Origin: Rhodoferax sp. BLA1
Lineage (GTDB): Bacteria > Pseudomonadota > Gammaproteobacteria > Burkholderiales > Burkholderiaceae_C
Reading direction: 5' to 3'
DNA: 64,000 nucleotides
Assembly (NCBI RefSeq): GCF_013416775.1
Contig: NZ_SZVI01000012.1
Span: forward strand, 520,240 to 584,239
Positions 28,141 through 37,112 of this stretch are shown piece by piece. Numbering within the stretch: position 1 is the stretch's first letter; each line of letters opens with the position of its first letter. Position numbers and translations under genes: made by a program. A model generated the notes under the pieces. The model made no database searches. It was not told the origin of the DNA and saw nothing but the letters and a program-made list of their open reading frames with translations.

Positions 28141-29756
28141 AATCAGGTGCAGCTATCTCTGTAGGTGTGATCGCTTTGGTTGCTGCCGTGGGCAGTGGTT
28201 ATTGGTTAGGACAGTCGGGCAAGGCAGCACAACATGCGCCAACTGCCGCAGTTCAGTCCACAGGCGCACCAGATACCCCCAAACAGCCAAAACTGTTGTA
28301 CTACCGCAATCCGATGGGCTTACCCGACACCTCGCCGGTGCCCAAAAAAGACCCGATGGGCATGGACTACATCGCTGTGTTTGAGGGCGCCTCCACCGAC
28401 GACAGCGCTGCATCGCCGAATCAAGTCAACATCAGCACCCAGAAGGTCCAAAAACTTGGCGTGCGTGCCGAAGCTGCCCAGCTGCGCAGCCTGGATCGGA
28501 CCATTCATGCCGCCGGCCGCGTGGAGCCCGATGAACGCCGCATTGCGATGATCTCGCCCAAGTTTGAAGGTTATGTCGAACGCTTGCATGTCAATGTGAC
28601 CGGCCAGTTCGTCGCCAAGGGTCAGCCGCTGTTCGAGGTCTACAGCCCCGAACTGGTGTCGGCGCAGCGTGAATATGCGATCGCGGTTCAGGGCGCCGCG
28701 TCACTCAAGGGTGCCGACAGCTCGGCACAGTTGGGCATGGGGCGACTGGTCGAATCGAGCCTGCAGCGGCTCAAGAACTGGGATATTTCCGAGGAGCAGA
28801 TCAAGACCCTGGTGGCCTCTGGTGAAATCAGACGCACGATGACTTTTCGCTCACCGGTGTCGGGCATCGTGACTGAAAAGAAGGCGGTGCAGGGTATGCG
28901 TTTCATGCCCGGCGACGCGCTTTATCAGGTGTCCGATTTGTCGGCCGTCTGGGTGGTGGCGGATGTGTTTGAGCAAGATCTGGGACTGGTCAGGACCGGC
29001 GCCAAAGCGCAGGTCAGGATCACCGCTTACCCCGACAAGCTGTTCGAGGGAAAGGTGACTTATGTCTACCCCACACTTAAAGCAGAAACGCGAACGGTGC
29101 CGGTGCGGGTGGAGATGGCTAACCCAGGCGGACTGCTCAAGCCCGGAATGTTTGCCCAGATGGAACTTCAAGTCTCGGACAAAGCTCAGGCGGTGACTGT
29201 ACCGGTGTCGGCGGTGATCGACAGCGGTACCCGGCAAATTGTCTTGGTCCAGCTCAAAGAGGGCCGCTTCGAGCCGCGCGAGGTCAAACTCGGTGCGCGC
29301 AGCGACACCTATGTCGAAGTGATCGACGGGGTCAAGGAAGGTGAGCAGGTGGTGGTTGCGGCCAACTTCCTGATTGATGCCGAAAGCAATCTCAAGGCCG
29401 CAATAGGTGGCTTCGCGGGCGCAGCAACACCCAATTCTGCGGCACCGGCCGCATCTGGTGCAGCCGGCCCGGCCAGCGCCGGTCATCAGGCGCAAGGCAC
29501 GGTCGAAGAGGTAGATGCCAAGTCCGGTACGGTCAGCATTGCCCACGGTCCCATTGCCAGCCTCAAATGGCCAGCGATGACGATGGAGTTCAACGTGGCC
29601 AACGAGGCATTGCTCAAAACACTTAAGCCAGGTGCCAAAGTGGCAGTCGAGTTTGTCGAGCGTCAGCCCGGGGAGTGGGTGATCACCAGCGTCAAGCCTT
29701 TGGCAGACAACAAAGCAGCCGGTTCAACCGCCAGCAGCGTGCATTCCGGCCATTAA
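28137..29756 (+). CDS. cusB: RND periplasmic adaptor CusB with fused C-terminal CusF domain
   Basis: CusB bridges the inner-membrane pump and the outer-membrane channel and binds Cu(I)/Ag(I). The 539-aa protein has an N-terminal membrane anchor (about 5-25) and a Met-rich metal-binding motif (YYRNPMGLP ... KKDPMGMDYIAVF, about 60-85). The barrel-sandwich/lipoyl and beta-barrel domains follow (ISPKFEGYVERLHVNVTGQF). The last ~80 residues form a CusF domain (GTVEEVDAKSGTVSIAHGPI, LKWPAMTMEF) that keeps the classical Trp-Met-Met site. An Ala/Pro-rich linker precedes it. It overlaps cusC by 4 bp and precedes cusA by 11 bp. Confidence 0.93.
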   Translation: MKSGAAISVGVIALVAAVGSGYWLGQSGKAAQHAPTAAVQSTGAPDTPKQPKLLYYRNPMGLPDTSPVPKKDPMGMDYIAVFEGASTDDSAASPNQVNISTQKVQKLGVRAEAAQLRSLDRTIHAAGRVEPDERRIAMISPKFEGYVERLHVNVTGQFVAKGQPLFEVYSPELVSAQREYAIAVQGAASLKGADSSAQLGMGRLVESSLQRLKNWDISEEQIKTLVASGEIRRTMTFRSPVSGIVTEKKAVQGMRFMPGDALYQVSDLSAVWVVADVFEQDLGLVRTGAKAQVRITAYPDKLFEGKVTYVYPTLKAETRTVPVRVEMANPGGLLKPGMFAQMELQVSDKAQAVTVPVSAVIDSGTRQIVLVQLKEGRFEPREVKLGARSDTYVEVIDGVKEGEQVVVAANFLIDAESNLKAAIGGFAGAATPNSAAPAASGAAGPASAGHQAQGTVEEVDAKSGTVSIAHGPIASLKWPAMTMEFNVANEALLKTLKPGAKVAVEFVERQPGEWVITSVKPLADNKAAGSTASSVHSGH

Positions 29757-29767
29757 CGGGAAACGCC

Positions 29768-32700
29768 ATGTTGTCAAAAATCATCGACTGGTCAGGCCGC
29801 AACCGTTTCCTGGTGCTGCTGGCCACCTTGTTCATCGTCGCGGGCGGGGTGTTTGCGGTACTGCGCACGCCGATTGACGCTCTGCCCGACTTGTCGGACG
29901 TGCAGGTCATCGTCTACACCGAGGTGCCCGGCCAGGCGCCGCAGGTGGTGGAAGACCAAGTGACCTACCCGCTGACCAGCGCCATGTTGTCGGTGCCTAA
30001 ATCGAAAGTGGTACGCGGCTTCTCGTTTTTTGGCGCGTCGTTTGTCTACATCATCTTTGAAGATGGCACCGACATCTACTGGGCTCGCTCACGGGTGCTG
30101 GAGTACCTGAACTTTGCCTCAGGCCGTATGCCCAAGGGCGTCACGCCACAGATCGGGCCGGACGCCACCGGCGTTGGCTGGGTCTACGAATACGCGTTGA
30201 TCGCCAAGAACAAAACCCTGGCCGAGCTGCGCAGCATCCAGGACTGGTATGTGCGTTACCAGCTGACCAAGGCACACGGTGTGGCCGAGGTGGCGTCGAT
30301 TGGTGGCTTTGTCCAGACCTATCAGGTGACCGTCGACCCGGTCAAGCTGCGTTCCTACGGCATTCCGCTGATGAAGGTGGCGCAGGTGATTCGCGACTCG
30401 AACCGCGATGTGGGGGGCCGTGCGGTCGAGATGGCCGAGACCGAGTACATGGTGCGTGGCAAAGGCTATCTGCGTGGCAAAGGCGACATCGAGATGCTGG
30501 TGGTCAAGGCCGACAAGGGCACACCGGTGCTGATTCGTGACATTGCCCGTGTGGAACTGGTGCCCGACGAGCGCCGTGGCTTGACGGAACTCAATGGTGA
30601 GGGCGAAGTGGTCTCAGGCATTGCCATGGCGCGTTACGGTGAAAACGCGCTGGAAGTCATCGCCAACCTCAAAGACAAGATTGCCGAGATTGGCCCGGGC
30701 CTGCCCGAAGGGGTGACAGTGCAGGCGGTGTATGACCGCTCCGAGCTGATCTACCGCGCCATTGACACCCTCAAACGAACACTGCTGGAAGAATCGCTGA
30801 TCGTTGCCGCCGTGTGTATCGTCTTTCTGCTGCATGTGCGCAGCGCCTTGGTAGCGATTCTGATGCTGCCAGTGGGCATTCTGATGGCGTTTATCGCCAT
30901 GCGGTTGCTGGGCATGAGCTCGAATCTGATGAGCCTGGGCGGCATTGCGATTGCCATCGGCGCGATGATTGACGCGGCGATTGTGATGATCGAGAACGCC
31001 CATAAACACCTGGAGCGCCTGCCCGAAAACCACAGCACGCATGACCGTTTTGAGGCCATGCTGGCTGCCTGCAAGGAGGTTGGCCCGGCGCTGTTTTTCT
31101 CGCTGCTGATCATCACCGTGTCGTTTTTACCGGTGTTTGCACTGGAAGGGCAGGAGGGGCGGCTGTTCTCGCCGTTGGCCTACACCAAGACCTTTTCCAT
31201 GGCCAGTGCGGCGCTGCTGTCGGTGACGCTGGTGCCGGTGCTGATGCTGCTGTTTATCCGCGGCAAGGTGATGCCCGAGTCCAAAAATCCAGTGAACCGG
31301 TTTCTGATCTGGGTCTACCGGCCAATCATCACCGGCGTGATGCGTTGGAAAAAAGTGACCATCTTCCTGGCACTGTTGACACTGCTGGTTTCCTGGTATC
31401 CGGCCTCCAGGTTGGGTTCTGAATTCATGCCCACGCTCAACGAAGGCAGCCTGCTCTACATGCCAGCTTCGTTGCCCGGCATGTCGATCACCAAGGCCGC
31501 TGAGTTGTTACAAACGCAGGACAAGATCATCAAGAGTTTCCCCGAGGTGGCCTCGGTTTTTGGCAAGGCAGGGCGCGCCAACACCGCCACCGACCCGGCA
31601 CCGACCGAGATGTTCGAGACCGTGATCAACCTCAAACCCGAATCCGAATGGCGTGCCGGTCTGACCATGGACAAGTTGATTGCCGAGATGGACAAGGCGC
31701 TGCAGTTCCCCGGTGTGGCCAACTCCTGGACCATGCCAATCAAGGCCCGCATCGACATGTTGTCCACCGGCATCCGCACGCCGATTGGCATCAAGGTGTT
31801 TGGCAAGGACCTGATTGAAATGGAAAAGCTGGCCCGGCAGATCGAAGCCGTGGTCAAGACCGTGCCGGGCACCAGCAGTGCCTTTGCCGAGCGCATCACC
31901 GGCGGCTTTTACCTCAACATCGAACCCGATCGCACGCAGTTGGCGCGGTACGGCCTGGCCGTGGGCGACCTGCTTGACGTGGTTGGCAGCGCCTTGGGGG
32001 GGGAGATGGTGACAACGACGGTCGAGGGCCGGGAACGCTTTGGCGTGACGGTGCGTTACCCGCGTGAATTACGTGGCGACCCGCAGCAAATCGCACGTGA
32101 GGTGCTGGTGCCAACCATGGATGGCGCGATGATCCCGCTGGGACAATTGGCCAAGGTAGTGGTGGCCAAGGGCGCACCGGGCATCCGGACCGAAAATGCT
32201 CTTTTGTCGGCCTACATCTATGTTGACATCCGCGACCGTGACATTGGCGGTTATGTGCATGACGCTAAAAAAGCCGTGGCCGAGCAGGTGACCTTCCCAA
32301 GTGGTTATTACGCCACCTGGAGCGGCCAGTTCGAGAACATGGAGCGCGCCATCGAGAAAATGAAGGTGGTGATTCCGGTCACGCTGCTGATCATCTTCCT
32401 GCTGCTGTACCTGAATTTCCGGCGCATCACCGAGACGCTGATCGTGATGCTCTCGGTGCCATTTGCCCTGGTGGGTGGTATCTGGCTGATGTGGGCGCTG
32501 GGCTACAACCTGTCGGTGGCGGTGGCGGTGGGCTTCATCGCGCTGGCCGGTGTGGCCGCCGAGACCGGCGTGATCATGCTGATCTACCTCGACCATGCCT
32601 GGGAGGCTATCAAGGTTAAATGCCGTGCAGAAGGGCGCGAGCCTGCCGTTGGTGATCTTTACGAAGCGGTGATGGAAGGCGCTGTCGAGCGCGTGCGGCC

Positions 32701-32902
32701 CAAGATGATGACGGTGGTGGCGATCATGGCTGGCCTGCTTCCCATCATGTGGGGCACCGGCACCGGCTCTGAAGTCATGAGTCGTATCGCCGCGCCGATG
32801 GTCGGCGGCATGTTGTCAAGCACGGTGCTGACGCTGGCGGTGATTCCTGCGATCTACGCGCTGGTCAAACAGTGGCGGTTAAAGAGGGGGTTGGAGGGCT
32901 AA
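29768..32902 (+). CDS. cusA: Copper/silver RND efflux pump CusA
   Basis: CusA is the inner-membrane proton-driven pump of the Cus system. The 1044-aa protein starts at ATG 29768 (MLSKIIDWSGRNRFLVLLAT); the open frame runs back into cusB. It shows the HME-RND features: N-terminal TM, periplasmic loops, the central helix block (LGGIAIAIGAMIDAAIVMIE with the charged residues) and the Met site region RIDMLSTGIRTP, matching the methionine triad area of CusA. The C-terminal repeat has VGFIALAGVAAETGVIMLIY. Nothing of the operon follows; about 900 bp downstream is gene-poor. Confidence 0.95.
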   Translation: MLSKIIDWSGRNRFLVLLATLFIVAGGVFAVLRTPIDALPDLSDVQVIVYTEVPGQAPQVVEDQVTYPLTSAMLSVPKSKVVRGFSFFGASFVYIIFEDGTDIYWARSRVLEYLNFASGRMPKGVTPQIGPDATGVGWVYEYALIAKNKTLAELRSIQDWYVRYQLTKAHGVAEVASIGGFVQTYQVTVDPVKLRSYGIPLMKVAQVIRDSNRDVGGRAVEMAETEYMVRGKGYLRGKGDIEMLVVKADKGTPVLIRDIARVELVPDERRGLTELNGEGEVVSGIAMARYGENALEVIANLKDKIAEIGPGLPEGVTVQAVYDRSELIYRAIDTLKRTLLEESLIVAAVCIVFLLHVRSALVAILMLPVGILMAFIAMRLLGMSSNLMSLGGIAIAIGAMIDAAIVMIENAHKHLERLPENHSTHDRFEAMLAACKEVGPALFFSLLIITVSFLPVFALEGQEGRLFSPLAYTKTFSMASAALLSVTLVPVLMLLFIRGKVMPESKNPVNRFLIWVYRPIITGVMRWKKVTIFLALLTLLVSWYPASRLGSEFMPTLNEGSLLYMPASLPGMSITKAAELLQTQDKIIKSFPEVASVFGKAGRANTATDPAPTEMFETVINLKPESEWRAGLTMDKLIAEMDKALQFPGVANSWTMPIKARIDMLSTGIRTPIGIKVFGKDLIEMEKLARQIEAVVKTVPGTSSAFAERITGGFYLNIEPDRTQLARYGLAVGDLLDVVGSALGGEMVTTTVEGRERFGVTVRYPRELRGDPQQIAREVLVPTMDGAMIPLGQLAKVVVAKGAPGIRTENALLSAYIYVDIRDRDIGGYVHDAKKAVAEQVTFPSGYYATWSGQFENMERAIEKMKVVIPVTLLIIFLLLYLNFRRITETLIVMLSVPFALVGGIWLMWALGYNLSVAVAVGFIALAGVAAETGVIMLIYLDHAWEAIKVKCRAEGREPAVGDLYEAVMEGAVERVRPKMMTVVAIMAGLLPIMWGTGTGSEVMSRIAAPMVGGMLSSTVLTLAVIPAIYALVKQWRLKRGLEG

Positions 32903-33171
32903 TCGTTCACCCTGAAGTTTGAAACCACTGGCCTTCTTCAGTTAGATTTATTTTCAAGCATGAATCAAATTGGATATGGCAGTGCTCTGAGTGAGATGTG
33001 TCCTGTGCCAGGCAGAGATACTTCAACAAGTGGACTTTAATCTGGGAGGGAATTTTGATTTTGGCATCTCGATACCGGCCATTGTTGAGCCTCAATTCCT
33101 GGTCGAGACACGACTACCACTTTAAAGATTGGGTCTCCCGCAAGCGGTCATTGCGGGTCTGCTGATTCCCA

Positions 33172-33495
33172 TCAGCGAATGTCAGCTTTCCGGCGTTGAA
33201 ATCGCCAGAGGCTAAGACCGCAATGGGTCGAAACTTGCTGGTGATCCCAAAAGTTGACTGGCTCCAACGGAGTCTCAAACCGTCTTCCAGTGGGCAATAA
33301 CAAGAGATAGCCACAGTCGTGTTCAACGCCAGTCAGCGCGTTTTCACGCCTATTTAAGCTCTGGCGGGGTGGGGGCGATTGCACCGAAATAGGCACCATG
33401 CCCTCAGGCAAGAACACTCGGCTGTGCATGTTCTGCGGATCGTCAGAGTAACTCACCCGCTTGTTCACGAACCGTATCCATTCGCCGTGTAGCAC
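33172..33495 (-). CDS. Hypothetical protein, unrecognised
   Basis: A 107-aa frame from GTG 33495 with AGGA 6 nt upstream; no domain is recognised. It is isolated between cusA and the Tn7-like module, with 270 bp of empty sequence toward cusA and 320 bp toward the gp16-like gene. It could be a real small gene or a spurious frame. Confidence 0.3.
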   Translation of the reverse strand: MLHGEWIRFVNKRVSYSDDPQNMHSRVFLPEGMVPISVQSPPPRQSLNRRENALTGVEHDCGYLLLLPTGRRFETPLEPVNFWDHQQVSTHCGLSLWRFQRRKADIR

Positions 33496-33817
33496 CAGAT
33501 TCCTGCGTTCACCCTAGTGCATTAACTTGAACGCGTCGTTGAAAAGCCAAGTGATTCAACTTCGCAATTACAAGAGATGCTGCCCACAAAAAGTTGTCAG
33601 TAATAACAAACTGATGTCACCTCTTGTCTCATCTTGGAATGCCCTATTTCTTTTGCTGCAAAAGATGTTTTGTATATTAATTAATGAAGTAGTCAATATG
33701 CATTATTAAATTTACATGCAGTGATCTTTGGACTAATTTTGATCTAAATGTGTTAAATCTCAGATTTATTTCTAGAATATCTTGGAATGAGTGCGAAGCT
33801 GATTTAATATCTCGTAT
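33496..33817. other. AT-rich intergenic segment upstream of the Tn7-like module
   Basis: From about 33590 to 33815 the sequence is strikingly AT-rich (TATATTAATTAATGAAG and similar), unlike both flanks. The left end of the transposon might lie here, but I could not identify repeated TnsB-type sites with certainty. Confidence 0.45.
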
Positions 33818-34171
33818 ATGAAGTCCACTGAAATCCCGGCTGTCAAGTTTGCTGAAATCCGAGATTTGTTTGCACAAAGCGGAATCAGCTGTAGTGAGTG
33901 GGCAAGGCAGAACAATGTTGATCGACGCACTCTCTACGCTGTTCTGAGCGGAAAGAGTAGGTGCCTCAGAGGGGAAAGCTACAAAATAGCTGTGCTTTTG
34001 GGCTTGCGCCCCCAGTCTTGCAAAGACTTGAGCTGTGACGTTATTGCCCAGCCTGTTCCGCAGATATCGATCGCTGATCAACAGCCCGTTGCTGCAAAAA
34101 AACCAATTCAACCGTTATTCAATTGGTCTTGGGCGCTATCGGTCAGCAACTACCGACTCAATCAAATATGA
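33818..34171 (+). CDS. Small DNA-binding protein, BcepMu gp16-like
   Basis: The 117-aa protein has a helix-turn-helix region ISCSEWARQNNVDRRTLYAV, followed by LSGKSRCLRGESYKIAVLLG. This matches the style of BcepMu gp16-type proteins, which lie near the transposase operon in Mu-like phages. It lies 340 bp upstream of tnsA on the same strand, so it may regulate transposition. The C-terminal 50 residues are unrecognised. The family call is by pattern, moderately sure. Confidence 0.65.
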   Translation: MKSTEIPAVKFAEIRDLFAQSGISCSEWARQNNVDRRTLYAVLSGKSRCLRGESYKIAVLLGLRPQSCKDLSCDVIAQPVPQISIADQQPVAAKKPIQPLFNWSWALSVSNYRLNQI

Positions 34172-34256
34172 GTGCTAGCCACCAGCTCACTTGCGGTGCC
34201 AGCACGTCTATTGGTTCCCCAATCAGTATTGGGGCCTACCCTATTAATCATGGCTT

Positions 34257-34442
34257 GTGGTTAGTCCACTTGCAATTTATGAGTATGCCCAAAGAGTCGT
34301 ATCGGACCCAGAAAGAAAGGAGACTACCCCCCTAAAAGCAAAACGCCAACCACCCATTACGAATGATCGGCGCATGCCAGAAGCTGGATTAAGAGCTCCC
34401 TCAGGTTTAGAGGCCCTGAGAAAGTATCTCTCCAGTGGATGA
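34257..34442 (+). CDS. Possible small protein between gp16-like gene and tnsA
   Basis: A 61-aa frame from GTG 34257 ending RAPSGLEALRKYLSSG, 68 bp before tnsA. Arg-rich and soluble, no known family and no clear ribosome binding site. It may be part of the transposition operon leader or chance. Confidence 0.3.
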   Translation: MVSPLAIYEYAQRVVSDPERKETTPLKAKRQPPITNDRRMPEAGLRAPSGLEALRKYLSSG

Positions 34443-34510
34443 CTGTGTCAAGTCGTTTTTCACAGGACCACTAACTATTCAAAAAAGTAGCCCATTTTTA
34501 GGAGAGATAC

Positions 34511-35296
34511 ATGCCTGCAGCACGCAAGGTCGTCACACGTTCGCCCAAACGCAACGTAGGACTGATCAACTGTCCGTGGTTCCAGGATCGGCCAATTGAA
34601 CACGAAAGTCGCTTGGAAAAGCACTTCGTGCTCAGGGCCATCCTGTTTCCCGGGCTCACATTCATCCAGCACCAACCCTTCCACATGACGCTTGTGGAAC
34701 ACGGTAAGCGCTACACCCCGGACTTCTTACTCACTTTTTCCAATGGAGAAAAGGTCGTGATTGAAGTCAAGCGAGCAGAGCGCGTCAAAGAGGCAAAGGA
34801 CCGTTTTGATGAGATTTCCAGACTGTGTCAGGTGGCCGGGTTTCGCTATTTTGTGGTCCATCAAGGACAAATCGAAGGGCAGCGCAGAGCGGAGCGGGCG
34901 CTTCTGATTCGCCGATATGCCATGCATCACCTTGATCCGGCGCTTGTGCGAGAGGCAGTGGCCCATGTCAGCCAGCGTAACAAAGGCATATCCATCAAGC
35001 GTTTCAAGAAGGACCTCTGTCTTTCGCAAGAGCAGTTGCTTTCTTTTGTCGCCCATCGCCATGTTGTCTTGAGCAAAGACTTGCTCATCAGCGACGACGA
35101 CCTGTTATTCGCCCCCAATTTGGAGATCAAAAATGCGTCAGTTCAGTTTGGAAGTTGGTTTGGTTGTGCGGCGTGGGTCCCAACAGCTGGAGTTTCTCAG
35201 GTTGTTGGAGGGCAACAAGGTTCAGTTTCAAGACCAGCGGACCCACTTTGTGCAGACCATGAAATTGTCGACCTTCTACGCGGAGGTGATGTCTAA
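34511..35296 (+). CDS. tnsA: TnsA-like transposon endonuclease
   Basis: TnsA cuts the 5' ends of the transposon, while TnsB joins the 3' ends, giving cut-and-paste movement. The protein (261 aa) has the nuclease core of restriction-enzyme type: E in HESRLEKHF, D in YTPDFLLTF and the ExK in VIEVKRAERV. A helical C-terminal part follows. AGGAGAG lies 5 nt before the ATG. The frame overlaps tnsB by 164 bp, much more than usual, so the last ~55 residues may be a read-through tail after loss of the original stop. Confidence 0.9.
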   Translation: MPAARKVVTRSPKRNVGLINCPWFQDRPIEHESRLEKHFVLRAILFPGLTFIQHQPFHMTLVEHGKRYTPDFLLTFSNGEKVVIEVKRAERVKEAKDRFDEISRLCQVAGFRYFVVHQGQIEGQRRAERALLIRRYAMHHLDPALVREAVAHVSQRNKGISIKRFKKDLCLSQEQLLSFVAHRHVVLSKDLLISDDDLLFAPNLEIKNASVQFGSWFGCAAWVPTAGVSQVVGGQQGSVSRPADPLCADHEIVDLLRGGDV

Positions 35297-37112
35297 AAAG
35301 ATACAGCCGGTCATCGGCGATTGTTCAGATGAAACAAACACAAGTGGGGAGAGCAAACCTCCAGAGCTGATATTTGACATCGCATCGCTGGGTGCCAAGG
35401 ATCAGTCTCGCCTTGAGCGGTGTATCAACTGGGTGAAAGCCCTGCGAAAACGTGGCATCACCAGAGGGCAAGTAGATCGGATCGGTAAGGCAACACCCGA
35501 AATCGCCACTGCCCTGGGGGACAAATCGCCCCCGGCACCATTGACTTTAGCTGTGTGGATGCGCAAGTACGATCTTTCATGCGGTAGCCCCGCCGCGCTT
35601 TTGTCTGGGAACAGGCATCGGCGACGTAATCGCAGGTTGCCGTCCTTGGTCGAAGAGGTAATCCAAAAAAGGCTGCGCAGCGTCTATCTAACGACGGCGC
35701 GCCATACCTTGCGTCATGCGCACGAGCAGATCTTGCTGGAGCTCAAGAAACTGGTTCAGGCCAAAAAGCTCGAGGAAGACCAGTCTCGTGTCAGTCTCGC
35801 CACAGTGAGCCGCCGCCTATCTGAGTTTGGGGCCTATGAGCGTGCGAAGGCTCGCTATGGTGCTGGCTATGCACGGCCCCTGTTCCGTACATCTGTTGAG
35901 GGTACCCTGGCGGTGCGCGCCATGCAGCGTTTGCAGTGCGACCACGCATTGTTGAACTGGGTGGTAATCTGTGACCGCACGGGTTTACCTTTGGGACGGC
36001 CCACTTTGACCATCATTGTGGACGCCATGAGTGGCTACGTTGTTGGTCTGTACGTGTCTTTCTATGGTCCTGGTATCACCAGCGTGCTCAACGTTGTTAA
36101 GAACGCGATTCAGCCAAAAGATGATTTGGCCCGCGCAGCAGGCGCCAAGCAACCCTGGATTGCCTTTGGTATCGGAGAAACACTGGTCTTGGACAACGGC
36201 ATGGAGTTTCATGCTCGGGTGTTCCAACTGGCTGCCTGGGAGCTCGGTATCGACCTGGAATACTGCCGCGTTCGCTCACCATGGCTCAAGCCGCATGTCG
36301 AACGTTTCTTTGCCAACTTGGACTACTTTTCTTTGGCAAGGGGGCGCATTCGAAAGCCGGAAGCCAACGTTTTGCAGCTCGATCCAAAAAAAGACGCAGC
36401 GATCCTGTTCAGCGATCTTGTTCGTGGGTTGATCAAGTTTGTTGTGGACGTTTACCCGTTTGAGCTCAATGAACGTAAGTTGGTAACCCCATTTGCGGCG
36501 TTCCAAGACAGCTTCAATAGCTTGCGTCCACCGACATTTCAATGGTCAATGGACCAACTGGATCTGATCGCAGCGATGCGCAAGGACTTGACTGTGGGGC
36601 CTGGTGGCGTAAGTTTGCCTGGCATTTCTTATTCATCCAGCGCTGTGCTGGCTATGAAAAAAGAGGTGGGGCATACCTTCAAAACCGGCGTGAAATGGAA
36701 TCCAGACAACTTGTCTTTCATCTACTTGCAGCACCCGGTGAACAAAGACTGGTTGCCCGTCCCGAGCCTGCGGCCTGACTACACAAACGGGTTGTCCTGG
36801 AACCAGCATCGCCTGATTCGCAAGCATGCCCGTGAAAAACACGTCAGAGGTGGCGGTGTGGATCAACTTTTGTTGGCGCGCCAAGAGTTGCATGAACTGT
36901 GGATGAACGGCATTGCCCGCAGCAATCGATCACAGGACACCCGCACTGCTGCCAAGTTCTCTGGTCTTTCTTCCAACCAGATTTTGCTGCCAGACCAGAC
37001 GTTGGCACCGCATCTACCCGCATCCAAGATGCTGAGCCAAGAGGACTACGTCTTTCCTGCTGAAAACGACATTCAATCTTTCGAGACTTTTGTGATGAGG
37101 AACCCAACATGA
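35133..37112 (+). CDS. tnsB: TnsB/TniA-like DDE transposase
   Basis: This is the retroviral-integrase-type transposase that binds transposon ends and joins them to target DNA. The 659-aa protein has an N-terminal small domain, helix-turn-helix regions (about 90-240) and the rve catalytic domain with Asp270 (LQCDHALL), Asp354 (LDNGMEF) and Glu390 (KPHVERFF). The Asp354-Glu390 spacing fits the D-35-E form. A Mu-type C-terminal beta-barrel follows. The start is ATG 35133 with GGAG upstream, inside tnsA. It overlaps tnsC by 4 bp. Confidence 0.95.
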   Translation: MRQFSLEVGLVVRRGSQQLEFLRLLEGNKVQFQDQRTHFVQTMKLSTFYAEVMSKKIQPVIGDCSDETNTSGESKPPELIFDIASLGAKDQSRLERCINWVKALRKRGITRGQVDRIGKATPEIATALGDKSPPAPLTLAVWMRKYDLSCGSPAALLSGNRHRRRNRRLPSLVEEVIQKRLRSVYLTTARHTLRHAHEQILLELKKLVQAKKLEEDQSRVSLATVSRRLSEFGAYERAKARYGAGYARPLFRTSVEGTLAVRAMQRLQCDHALLNWVVICDRTGLPLGRPTLTIIVDAMSGYVVGLYVSFYGPGITSVLNVVKNAIQPKDDLARAAGAKQPWIAFGIGETLVLDNGMEFHARVFQLAAWELGIDLEYCRVRSPWLKPHVERFFANLDYFSLARGRIRKPEANVLQLDPKKDAAILFSDLVRGLIKFVVDVYPFELNERKLVTPFAAFQDSFNSLRPPTFQWSMDQLDLIAAMRKDLTVGPGGVSLPGISYSSSAVLAMKKEVGHTFKTGVKWNPDNLSFIYLQHPVNKDWLPVPSLRPDYTNGLSWNQHRLIRKHAREKHVRGGGVDQLLLARQELHELWMNGIARSNRSQDTRTAAKFSGLSSNQILLPDQTLAPHLPASKMLSQEDYVFPAENDIQSFETFVMRNPT

